A DNA stretch of 6,349 nucleotides from Chitinophagaceae bacterium (GTDB lineage: Bacteria; Bacteroidota; Bacteroidia; Chitinophagales; Chitinophagaceae). Positions 1 to 6,349 of this stretch are shown here, piece by piece; positions within the stretch are counted from its first letter, which is position 1; the number at the start of each line of letters is the position of its first letter. Where the stretch lies: the NCBI GenBank assembly GCA_947472635.1, contig CANJDY010000168.1:1-6349 (forward strand). The letters are read 5' to 3'. The notes under the pieces are model-generated. The model searched no databases and was not told the DNA's origin. It saw nothing but the letters and a program-made list of their open reading frames with translations. The position numbers were made by a program, and so were the translations under genes.

Positions 1-1
1 T

Positions 2-1078
2 ATGTCAGTAATCCTCGGTGTTATTTTTCATTTTATCGGAGGCTTTGCTTCTGGTAGTTTTTATATGCCTTATAAAAAGGTAAAGGGTTGGAGTTGGGAA
101 AGTTTTTGGATTGTGGGAGGGCTTTTTTCTTGGTTGATTGCGCCTCCTGTAGCTGCCTGGCTTACCATTCCTGGTTTTGCAGATATCATTCGTAATTCAA
201 GCAGCGCTGTATTGGGGGCAACTTTCGTGATGGGATTGTTGTGGGGAATTGGCGGACTTACCTATGGATTGGGTGTGCGGTACCTAGGTGTTTCATTGGG
301 TAGTTCCATTATTCTGGGATTGTGTTCTGTATTCGGGGCAATCATTCCGTCTATTTATTATTATTATACGCCCACTGAGGGCAAGGATACCATTGCCAAT
401 TTGGTGGGTACTTCTTGGGGGCAACTCGTATTATTGGGACTAGCGGTTTGTGTAATTGGAATCATCATATGTGGTAAGGCTGGGGCGATGAAAGATAAAG
501 AATTGGGAGGGGCTAAAACCGATGCTTCAGGAAGTGAATTTAAAATTGGTATCGGTTTACTAGTTGCCATTGTATCGGGTGTATTAAGTGCTTGTTTTAG
601 TTTTGGTATTGAAGCAGGTACTACCCTAGGTATTGTAGCTAATGATGTTTGGAAAGCAGCAAATCCTGGTCAGGGTGAATTTTTATACCGTAATAATGTA
701 ATTTTTGTTGTGATACTTTGGGGTGGACTTACCACCAATTTTATTTGGTGTGTTATTTTAAATCTCCGGAATAAAACCATGGGAGATTATACCAATCAAA
801 AATCGCCGTTGGTTAAAAATTACTTATTGTGTGCTTTGGGAGGAACCATGTGGTTTTTACAATTCTTTTTTTATGGTATGGGCGAAAGTAAACTAGGTAA
901 TGGTGCAAGTTCCTGGATCTTACATATGTCTTTCATTATTTTAGTTGCCAATATGTGGGGACTGGTTTTAAAAGAGTGGAAGAGTGTGAGTAAAAAAACA
1001 ACGATTACCATCATGCTCGGTATCGCAACCATCATACTCTCTATTTTGATAGTGGGTTATGGCAATTCATTAAAATAA
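2..1078 (+). CDS. rhaT: L-rhamnose transporter RhaT (L-rhamnose/proton symporter family)
   Basis: Inner-membrane permease that should bring L-rhamnose into the cell by proton symport, the first step of the pathway encoded downstream. The 358-residue product is almost entirely hydrophobic, with about ten membrane segments (roughly residues 3-20, 36-57, 70-92, 97-118, 138-158, 181-203, 232-254, 273-292, 302-322 and 334-354) and a lysine-rich loop near 159-180. Blocks I recognise from Escherichia coli RhaT are YKKVKGWSWESFW (24-36), WGIG (81-84), RYLGVSLG (93-100), MWFLQFFFYGMG (283-294), SWILHMSF (304-311) and GLVLKEW (320-326). E. coli RhaT is 344 residues, so this protein is full length and slightly longer. 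The ATG has only one base before it in the window, but the N-terminus lines up with the E. coli protein, so the gene is probably not truncated. Its leader and promoter lie outside. It is followed after 27 nt by rhaEW, consistent with one operon. Confidence 0.93.
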   Translation: MSVILGVIFHFIGGFASGSFYMPYKKVKGWSWESFWIVGGLFSWLIAPPVAAWLTIPGFADIIRNSSSAVLGATFVMGLLWGIGGLTYGLGVRYLGVSLGSSIILGLCSVFGAIIPSIYYYYTPTEGKDTIANLVGTSWGQLVLLGLAVCVIGIIICGKAGAMKDKELGGAKTDASGSEFKIGIGLLVAIVSGVLSACFSFGIEAGTTLGIVANDVWKAANPGQGEFLYRNNVIFVVILWGGLTTNFIWCVILNLRNKTMGDYTNQKSPLVKNYLLCALGGTMWFLQFFFYGMGESKLGNGASSWILHMSFIILVANMWGLVLKEWKSVSKKTTITIMLGIATIILSILIVGYGNSLK

Positions 1079-1105
1079 TTTTTCAATAATATAAAATAAA
1101 TATCG

Positions 1106-3220
1106 ATGGATGTAGTTGAATTTAAAAATGTGAGTTATCTATGGGATAAAACAAAGGCAGCTGAATTGGAAGGGGATGAAGTAGCGCTGTTAATTTATCG
1201 CTCCAATTTATTAGGAGCTGATCTTAGGTTAACAAATTATGGTGGTGGTAACACCTCCTGTAAAGCAATGGCCAAAGATCCATTGACGGGTACTGAAAAA
1301 GAAGTGATGTGGGTGAAAGGAAGTGGGGGTGATATTGGTACGCTCAAAAAAAGTGGTCTCGCAGCCTTGTATATGGACCGGTTGCTTAATTTAAAAAATA
1401 TTTATCGGGGTATCGAGCATGAAGATGAAATGGTTGAATTATTCAATCATTGTATTTATGATCTGGCATCTAAGGCACCTTCTATTGATACCGCCTTGCA
1501 TGGCTTTTTACCTTTCAAGCATATTGATCATTTACATCCCGATGCAGCCATCGCCATCGCTGCTGCAAAGGATGGCAAAAGAATTACACAGGAATTATTT
1601 GACGGAAAAATTGGTTGGGTAAATTGGCAAAAGCCGGGTTTTGATCTTGGTCTTCAATTAAAACAGTGTCTGGATGAAAATCCTGGTATTTATGGAATTA
1701 TGTTAGGATCTCACGGGCTCTTTACCTGGGGAGATACCGCCTATGAAAGTTACCTTAATACCCTTGAAGTAGTAGAGCGTTGCGCAACCTACTTGGAATC
1801 AAATTACGGAAAAAAAGGCGAAATTTTTGGAGGTGCTAAAATAAATTCTCTACCTAAAGATAAGAGGTTGCAACAAGCTGCGGCTTTAGCTCCTGTGTTG
1901 AGAGGATTTTGTTCTTCACAGACTAAAATGATCGGCCATTTTACAGATGATGATCGGGTATTACAATTTATCAATTCAAAAGACCTCGACAGATTGGCTC
2001 CGCTGGGAACTAGTTGTCCTGATCATTTCTTGCGTACTAAAATCAGTCCGTTGGTATTGTCGTTGCACCCCGCAACTGATTTAAGTGATGTAGCGGCCAT
2101 CAAAGCAACCCTCGCACCTGCATTTGAAGCCTATCGGAAAATGTATGCTGCTTATTACGACGGCTGCAAACATCCTAATAGTCCCGCCATTCGCGATGCT
2201 AATCCGGTAGTATTATTGTATCCTGGAGTAGGTATGTTTACTTTTGCAAAAGATAAGCAAACGGCTAGAGTAGCTGCAGAATTTTATATTAATGCTATCA
2301 ATGTAATGAAGGGTGCAGAAGCAATTTCTGAGTACACTTCATTACCAAGGCAGGAAGCTTTTAATATCGAATATTGGTTACTGGAAGAAGCGAAATTACA
2401 AAGAATGCCGAAGCCTAAGCCGTTGACAGGACGCATTGCCCTGATTACCGGTAGTGCTGGTGGAATTGGAAAGGCAATCGCCAAAAAGTTTGCAGCAGAA
2501 GGTGCTAGTGTGATTATCAATGATATCAATGAAGAAAGATTACAGTCAGCCACTGCCGAATTTGTTCAATTATATGGAAGGGATGCTGCTGCAGCTGTGC
2601 TGTTGGATGTAACCAATCTGGACACCATCAACCAGGCCATGGAAGGAGTAGCGCTTGCTTTTGGAGGAGTAGATATTATTGTCAATAATGCGGGAATCAG
2701 TATATCCAAAACCATTGCTGATCATAGCATTGCCGATTGGGATAAATTATATGATATTTTGGTGAAGGGCCAGTTCCTCGTTTCGCAGGCAGGCATTGCC
2801 GTTATGCGTAAACAAGATATTGGCGGAGATATAATCAATATTGTTTCAAAAAATTCAGTGGTATCTGGTCCAAACAATGCAGGCTATGGTTCAGCGAAGG
2901 CTGCACAGGCTCATTTGAGTAGGCTGATGGCTGCAGAAGTTGGCGGCGATAAGATTAGGGTAAATGCAGTGAATCCAGATGCCGTGATTGCGGATTCCAA
3001 TATATGGGCAGGTGGATGGGCCGAGGGGCGTGCCAAAGCCTATGGAATAACCGTTGCTGAATTGCCGGCTTATTACGCTAAGCGAACCTTATTAAACGAG
3101 ATGATTTTGCCAGATGATATCGCCAATGCATGTTTTGCTTTTGTCGGGGGATTGTTAAATAAATCTACCGGTAATACCTTGAATGTGGATGGGGGCGTAG
3201 CAATGGCATTTTTGAGGTAA
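1106..3220 (+). CDS. rhaEW: Bifunctional rhamnulose-1-phosphate aldolase / short-chain dehydrogenase (RhaEW type)
   Basis: Cytoplasmic fusion enzyme for the last steps of rhamnose catabolism: cleavage of L-rhamnulose-1-phosphate to dihydroxyacetone phosphate and L-lactaldehyde, then redox conversion of the lactaldehyde. The N-terminal half is a class II aldolase/adducin domain (about 20-240) with GGGNTS at 46-51, probable zinc ligands His142 and His144 in DHLHPD, and His203 in GSHGLFTWG. Residues 250-435 are a family-specific middle region. The C-terminal half (about 440-704) is a classical SDR: TGSAGGIG at 448-455, Asp473 after the second strand (suggests NAD preference), NNAG at 527-530, and catalytic Ser581, Tyr594 and Lys598. 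The length of 704 fits Bacillus subtilis YuxG and the TIGR02632-type fusion, often annotated rhaD. An in-frame TAA at 1097-1099 makes ATG 1106 the first available start; the leader is A/T-rich without a Shine-Dalgarno. Both active sites look intact. Aldolase role near certain from context; the SDR product is less certain. Confidence 0.93.
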   Translation: MDVVEFKNVSYLWDKTKAAELEGDEVALLIYRSNLLGADLRLTNYGGGNTSCKAMAKDPLTGTEKEVMWVKGSGGDIGTLKKSGLAALYMDRLLNLKNIYRGIEHEDEMVELFNHCIYDLASKAPSIDTALHGFLPFKHIDHLHPDAAIAIAAAKDGKRITQELFDGKIGWVNWQKPGFDLGLQLKQCLDENPGIYGIMLGSHGLFTWGDTAYESYLNTLEVVERCATYLESNYGKKGEIFGGAKINSLPKDKRLQQAAALAPVLRGFCSSQTKMIGHFTDDDRVLQFINSKDLDRLAPLGTSCPDHFLRTKISPLVLSLHPATDLSDVAAIKATLAPAFEAYRKMYAAYYDGCKHPNSPAIRDANPVVLLYPGVGMFTFAKDKQTARVAAEFYINAINVMKGAEAISEYTSLPRQEAFNIEYWLLEEAKLQRMPKPKPLTGRIALITGSAGGIGKAIAKKFAAEGASVIINDINEERLQSATAEFVQLYGRDAAAAVLLDVTNLDTINQAMEGVALAFGGVDIIVNNAGISISKTIADHSIADWDKLYDILVKGQFLVSQAGIAVMRKQDIGGDIINIVSKNSVVSGPNNAGYGSAKAAQAHLSRLMAAEVGGDKIRVNAVNPDAVIADSNIWAGGWAEGRAKAYGITVAELPAYYAKRTLLNEMILPDDIANACFAFVGGLLNKSTGNTLNVDGGVAMAFLR

Positions 3221-3315
3221 TGTAAATTGTTGCTTCTGTTTAGTAGTTGTTCGGCGATGATTTCGACCAGGAAGGAACAATAGTATGGAAGCATTTTAAT
3301 TATCATTTTTGCGAT

Positions 3316-3320
3316 AAGGA
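3316..3320 (+). promoter_or_regulatory. Shine-Dalgarno-like AAGGA that decides the rhaM start
   Basis: AAGGA ends 9 nt before ATG 3330, a good spacing for initiation. It is only 3 nt from an in-frame TTG at 3324, which would therefore be a poor start. The motif overlaps the in-frame TAA at 3315-3317. I see no comparable motif right before rhaEW or rhaI, so its role here is an inference. Confidence 0.5.
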
Positions 3321-3329
3321 TACTTGAAT

Positions 3330-3710
3330 ATGAATGAAGAAAATATATCCACCGAAAATTTTTCTGGGGGTACTACTAATTCCGGAAAACTAACTGCTCA
3401 TCGACTTGCTTTTAAAATGCAGTTGAATAAAGGGCAGGAAGCTGAATATAAAAAAAGGCATGATGAATTATGGCCCGAGCTTCAGCAGTTATTAAAAGAA
3501 ACCGGAGTAAGTGACTATTCCATTTTTCTGGAGGAATCCACTGGTAATTTATTTGGCGTTTTGAAAGTGCAGGATCCTGTACTGTTAGATGAGTTGCCTG
3601 CACATCCGGTAATGGAAAAGTGGTGGGCTTATATGAAGGACCTTATGAATTGCAATCCAGATAACTCACCGGTTAGTATTCCTTTAGAGGAAGTCTTTCA
3701 TTTAGATTAA
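3330..3710 (+). CDS. rhaM: L-rhamnose mutarotase RhaM
   Basis: Small cytoplasmic enzyme that interconverts the alpha and beta anomers of L-rhamnose, supplying the form used by the isomerase encoded next to it. The 126-residue product matches E. coli RhaM (YiiL, 104 residues) along its core: LAFKMQLN (26-33), EYKKRHDELWPEL (39-51), WW at 98-99, YMKDLM (101-106), NPDNSPVS (109-116) and EVFHLD at the C-terminus. Tyr40 and His44 correspond to E. coli Tyr18 and His22, active-site residues in that family. The first 22 or so residues, rich in Asn, Ser, Thr and Gly, have no counterpart in E. coli and look disordered. The start is placed at ATG 3330 rather than TTG 3324 because AAGGA sits 9 nt upstream; an in-frame stop at 3315-3317 limits any longer start. 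It ends 34 nt before rhaI. Confidence 0.93.
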   Translation: MNEENISTENFSGGTTNSGKLTAHRLAFKMQLNKGQEAEYKKRHDELWPELQQLLKETGVSDYSIFLEESTGNLFGVLKVQDPVLLDELPAHPVMEKWWAYMKDLMNCNPDNSPVSIPLEEVFHLD

Positions 3711-3744
3711 ATTACACTATTAAGTATCAATAAAAACAGCGTAT

Positions 3745-5019
3745 ATGTTATTGAATAAACAATGGATTGAAGAGAGTAATGGTAGTCATCTTGCAGCCCA
3801 TCAACGGAGTTTTGACTATACCGCCTCCGGTATAAATAATGTAGCTTCCATCCTTCAAAAGTTGGTTGACTTTCAGGTAGCTATTCCTAGTTGGGCATTG
3901 GGTACAGGGGGTACTAGATTTGGCCGTTTTAGCGGAGGTGGAGAACCTGGAAATTTAGAACAGAAAATCGAGGATATCGGTTTGTTACATGCACTCAATC
4001 AGTCAAGCGGAGCGATTTCATTGCATATTCCTTGGGATATACCCTCTGATGCAAATGCCATTAAAGCCCTCGCTGCAAAACATGGTTTAAAATTTGACGC
4101 GGTCAATTCAAATACCTTTCAAGACCAGCAGGCACAAGCGCAAAGTTATAAATTTGGATCCCTACAACATGTTGATAAAGCAGTTCGGAGACAGGCAATC
4201 GCTCATAATATAGAGGTGATTAAACAAGGGGATGCATTGGGTTCCAAATCCTTAACAGTTTGGTTGGCAGATGGATCTTGTTTTCCGGGGCAATTGAATT
4301 TCAGAACCGCTTGGCAAAATACCTACGAAAGTTTGCAGGAAATTTACGCAGCCCTGCCCGCCGACTGGAAAGTATTTGTAGAATACAAGGCTTACGAGCC
4401 TAATTTTTATTCTACTACGGTTGGCGATTGGGGGCAATCCCTTTTGTATACATCTAAGTTAGGGCCCAAAGCGTATACCCTTGTGGATCTTGGTCATCAT
4501 TTGCCGAATGCCAATATTGAACAGATTGTTTCATTATTAATGATGGAAGATAAACTGGCAGGTTTTCATTTCAATGATAGCAAATACGGAGATGATGATT
4601 TGACTGTGGGTAGTATTAATCCATATCAGTTATTTTTAATTTTCAATGAATTGGTAGAAGGGATGGATGCGAAATCAATGAATCATGCCACTGATTTAGC
4701 ATGGATGATTGATGCAAGTCATAATGTAAAGGATCCATTGGAAGATCTGTTGCAGTCCATTGAAGCAATTATGATTGCTTATGCCCAAGCATTGATAGTA
4801 GATACAAAAGCATTAAAAGAAGCGCAGGCAGTCAATGATGTAGTAAGGGCTCAGGAAATATTACAAGCTGCTTATAGAACAGATGTGCGGCCGTTGGTGG
4901 CAGAGGCTAGAATGAAAGCTGGAGGTGCTTTACAGCCTGTTCAGTTATTCCGTTCTTTAAAAGTTAGGGAGCAGTTGATTAAAGAAAGAGGACAAGTTAC
5001 AGTGGCGACAGGTTTGTAG
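3745..5019 (+). CDS. rhaI: L-rhamnose isomerase, Pseudomonas stutzeri type
   Basis: Cytoplasmic metal-dependent aldose-ketose isomerase converting L-rhamnose to L-rhamnulose. The 424-residue product resembles the P. stutzeri enzyme (about 430 residues) rather than E. coli RhaA. Shared blocks are PSWALGTGGTRFGRF (48-62), SLHIPWD (92-98), NSNTF (121-125), FYSTTVGDWG (221-230), VDLGHH (247-252), GFHFNDSKYGDDDL (273-286), MIDASHN (321-327) and AYRTDV (376-381). By correspondence with the P. stutzeri enzyme the metal and catalytic residues are Glu213, Lys215, Asp248, His275, Asp283, Asp285 and probably Asp323, with His94 in the active site; all are present. It has the xylose-isomerase-like TIM-barrel fold typical of this family. 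An in-frame TAA at 3721-3723 leaves ATG 3745 as the first ATG, and the leader is A-rich without a Shine-Dalgarno. Members of this family accept other aldoses such as D-allose in vitro, but the neighbours point to rhamnose. Confidence 0.95.
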   Translation: MLLNKQWIEESNGSHLAAHQRSFDYTASGINNVASILQKLVDFQVAIPSWALGTGGTRFGRFSGGGEPGNLEQKIEDIGLLHALNQSSGAISLHIPWDIPSDANAIKALAAKHGLKFDAVNSNTFQDQQAQAQSYKFGSLQHVDKAVRRQAIAHNIEVIKQGDALGSKSLTVWLADGSCFPGQLNFRTAWQNTYESLQEIYAALPADWKVFVEYKAYEPNFYSTTVGDWGQSLLYTSKLGPKAYTLVDLGHHLPNANIEQIVSLLMMEDKLAGFHFNDSKYGDDDLTVGSINPYQLFLIFNELVEGMDAKSMNHATDLAWMIDASHNVKDPLEDLLQSIEAIMIAYAQALIVDTKALKEAQAVNDVVRAQEILQAAYRTDVRPLVAEARMKAGGALQPVQLFRSLKVREQLIKERGQVTVATGL

Positions 5020-5026
5020 CAGTTCA

Positions 5027-5054
5027 ATTTGAAGCTTCTTTTTTATCTTCAAAT
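5027..5054 (+). other. Weak AT-rich hairpin just after rhaI
   Basis: Perfect 8-bp inverted repeat: ATTTGAAG (5027-5034) and CTTCAAAT (5047-5054) around a 12-nt pyrimidine-rich loop containing TTTTTT. It begins 7 nt after the rhaI stop codon. The stem has few G-C pairs and the T-run lies in the loop rather than after the stem, so it is not a standard terminator. It could be an mRNA 3'-end or processing element between rhaI and the kinase, or chance in AT-rich DNA. Confidence 0.25.
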
Positions 5055-5113
5055 AATCTTTCATAGTTCCGGTATGAGCATTCTGTAAATAGTAATGAAG
5101 CAAAAAAGACACC

Positions 5114-6349
5114 ATGGCAAGTATACCAGTTATAGCAATTTTTGATGTTGGTAAAACCAATAAAAAACTATTCCTGTTTGATAGCCAATATAAAATAGTG
5201 TATGAAAAATCTGCAAAATTTATTGAGACACACGATGAGGATGGAGATGAGTGTGAAAATTTAGAAAGCCTTCGGCTGAGTGTATTTGATTCTTTAAGAG
5301 AGGTCTTTAGATTGAAGGAGTTTTCTATTCAGGCAATTAATTTTTCTACCTATGGAGCTAGTTTCGTTTACATTGACGAAAATGGCAATCCTCTTACCCC
5401 GCTATACAATTATTTAAAAAATTATCCTGATTCGCTGCGTAAACAATTTTACGACAACTATGGTGGTGAGCAATCTTTCGCTCATCAAACAGCCTCGCCT
5501 GTTTTGGGAAGCTTAAATTCTGGCATGCAATTGTACAGAATCAAGTATGAAAGACCCGAGCTTTTTCAAAAAATAAAATATGCCTTACATTTACCCCAGT
5601 ACCTTAGCTATTTGATTAGCGGTGTTCCCTGCTCAGATATTACCAGTATTGGCTGTCATACCAATTTGTGGGATTTCAGCAACAATCAATATCATCCTTG
5701 GGTAGAAAAGGAAGCTGTACTCGAAAAACTAGCCCCTATTTTACCGGGTAATGAAGTGTTGCCTGCAGCTTTTCCAGGAAATAATTATTTCGTTGGTATT
5801 GGACTTCATGATAGTTCGGCCGCTTTAATTCCTTACCTCGTCAATTTCCATGAGCCATTTATTTTAATATCCACCGGTACCTGGTGCATTAGCTTAAATC
5901 CATTCAATCAAACACCGCTTACCGATGAGGAATTGTCCAATGATTGCCTCTGTTATATGACCTATGAGGGAAAGCCGGTAAAAGCTTCTAGGTTATTTGC
6001 TGGCTATGAACATGAGCAACAGGTAAAAAGAATTGCTGATCATTTCAGTCAAAACACTATCCGTTACCGGCACATCGATTATGATGCGACTATCATTGTT
6101 CAGTTGCAGGAAAAAATTTCTCAGTCTTTAGGTCCTGTCAATTTAAAAGCGTCTGCTTTTTCCCAAAGAGATCTTACCTTGTTTGCAACAGATGTGGAAG
6201 CCTATCATCAGCTCATAATAGATATTATTGCCCAACAAATTTTTTCTACACAACTGGTTTTGCGGGGTACAGCTATCAAAAGAATTTTTGTAGATGGAGG
6301 CTTTAGTAAAAATGCAGTCTACATGAATTTACTGGCCCTTTATTTTCCA
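5114..6349 (+). CDS. rhaB: FGGY-family carbohydrate kinase, probable L-rhamnulokinase (3' end outside window)
   Basis: ATP-dependent sugar kinase, expected to phosphorylate L-rhamnulose to L-rhamnulose-1-phosphate for the aldolase encoded upstream. The frame stays open from ATG 5114 to the window edge, giving 412 residues. FGGY kinases are usually about 450-500 residues, so perhaps 40-90 C-terminal residues are missing. Visible motifs are FDVGKTNKKLFLFD (10-23, first phosphate loop), STYGAS (78-83, start of the sugar-binding region), GLHDSSAA (230-237) with Asp233 as probable catalytic base, STGTW (253-257, second phosphate motif) and DGGFSKN (394-400, adenosine-binding region). An in-frame TGA at 5096-5098 makes ATG 5114 the first ATG. 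FGGY membership is firm. The substrate is inferred from the operon: the phosphate loop differs from E. coli RhaB (DLGASSGR), and fuculokinase-like enzymes share this architecture. The 94-nt gap after rhaI shows no clear promoter. Confidence 0.8.
   Translation, partial: MASIPVIAIFDVGKTNKKLFLFDSQYKIVYEKSAKFIETHDEDGDECENLESLRLSVFDSLREVFRLKEFSIQAINFSTYGASFVYIDENGNPLTPLYNYLKNYPDSLRKQFYDNYGGEQSFAHQTASPVLGSLNSGMQLYRIKYERPELFQKIKYALHLPQYLSYLISGVPCSDITSIGCHTNLWDFSNNQYHPWVEKEAVLEKLAPILPGNEVLPAAFPGNNYFVGIGLHDSSAALIPYLVNFHEPFILISTGTWCISLNPFNQTPLTDEELSNDCLCYMTYEGKPVKASRLFAGYEHEQQVKRIADHFSQNTIRYRHIDYDATIIVQLQEKISQSLGPVNLKASAFSQRDLTLFATDVEAYHQLIIDIIAQQIFSTQLVLRGTAIKRIFVDGGFSKNAVYMNLLALYFP

Noticed and set aside
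2284..2553. Minus-strand open frame of 89 codons inside rhaEW
   Set aside because: Antisense to the middle region and the SDR nucleotide-binding motif; composition mirrors the sense gene and it resembles no family.
3247..3280. Inverted repeat TTGTTC / GAACAA in the rhaEW-rhaM gap
   Set aside because: Only 6 bp with a 22-nt loop and no extension on either side; expected by chance.
3073..3306. Minus-strand open frame of 77 codons over the end of rhaEW and the gap
   Set aside because: Mostly antisense to well-conserved SDR coding sequence, with no recognisable motif; a shadow frame.
3324..3329. TTG at 3324 as the start of rhaM
   Set aside because: It lies only 3 nt after AAGGA, while ATG two codons downstream has 9-nt spacing and is the more common start codon.
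5020..5113. Separate promoter for the kinase gene
   Set aside because: I found no convincing Bacteroidota -7 element (TAnnTTTG) in this gap; same-strand arrangement is compatible with read-through from rhaI.
5095..5145. 16-codon ORF overlapping the kinase start in another frame
   Set aside because: Lysine- and histidine-rich by chance from an A-rich leader; ends quickly within the kinase gene and shows no independent signal.
1..6349. A previously undescribed system
   Set aside because: All five genes fit known families of one rhamnose catabolic pathway, gaps are short, and no unexplained gene or repeat array is present.

Overview
This window is most of an L-rhamnose catabolic operon on the + strand. 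It holds five genes in the same direction: a rhamnose transporter (rhaT), a fused rhamnulose-1-phosphate aldolase/short-chain dehydrogenase (rhaEW type), rhamnose mutarotase (rhaM), a Pseudomonas stutzeri-type L-rhamnose isomerase (rhaI) and an FGGY sugar kinase (probable rhamnulokinase, rhaB) that runs off the right edge. Every assignment comes from reading family motifs in the translations; no database search was possible.

Organism: the moderately AT-rich sequence, the A/T-rich leaders without Shine-Dalgarno sequences before most starts, and the DVGKTN-type kinase suggest the phylum Bacteroidota, perhaps a Chitinophaga- or Pedobacter-like soil or freshwater bacterium. That placement is inference, and the genus cannot be fixed from this window.

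Layout: rhaT 2-1078, gap 27 nt, rhaEW 1106-3220, gap 109 nt, rhaM 3330-3710, gap 34 nt, rhaI 3745-5019, gap 94 nt, kinase 5114 to beyond 6349. No stretch over 300 nt lacks a gene. No regulator, RNA gene, mobile element, CRISPR array or clear promoter is visible; the operon promoter and any AraC- or LacI-type regulator should lie outside the window.

Pathway: RhaT imports L-rhamnose, RhaM interconverts its anomers, RhaI makes L-rhamnulose, and the kinase makes L-rhamnulose-1-phosphate. The aldolase half of RhaEW cleaves this to dihydroxyacetone phosphate and L-lactaldehyde, and the dehydrogenase half converts the lactaldehyde, probably to L-lactate. The set is complete from uptake to central metabolism. 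It is a known pathway type rather than a new system. The points worth a second look are the redox direction of the SDR half, the kinase substrate, the extended N-terminus and leader of rhaM, and a weak hairpin after rhaI.
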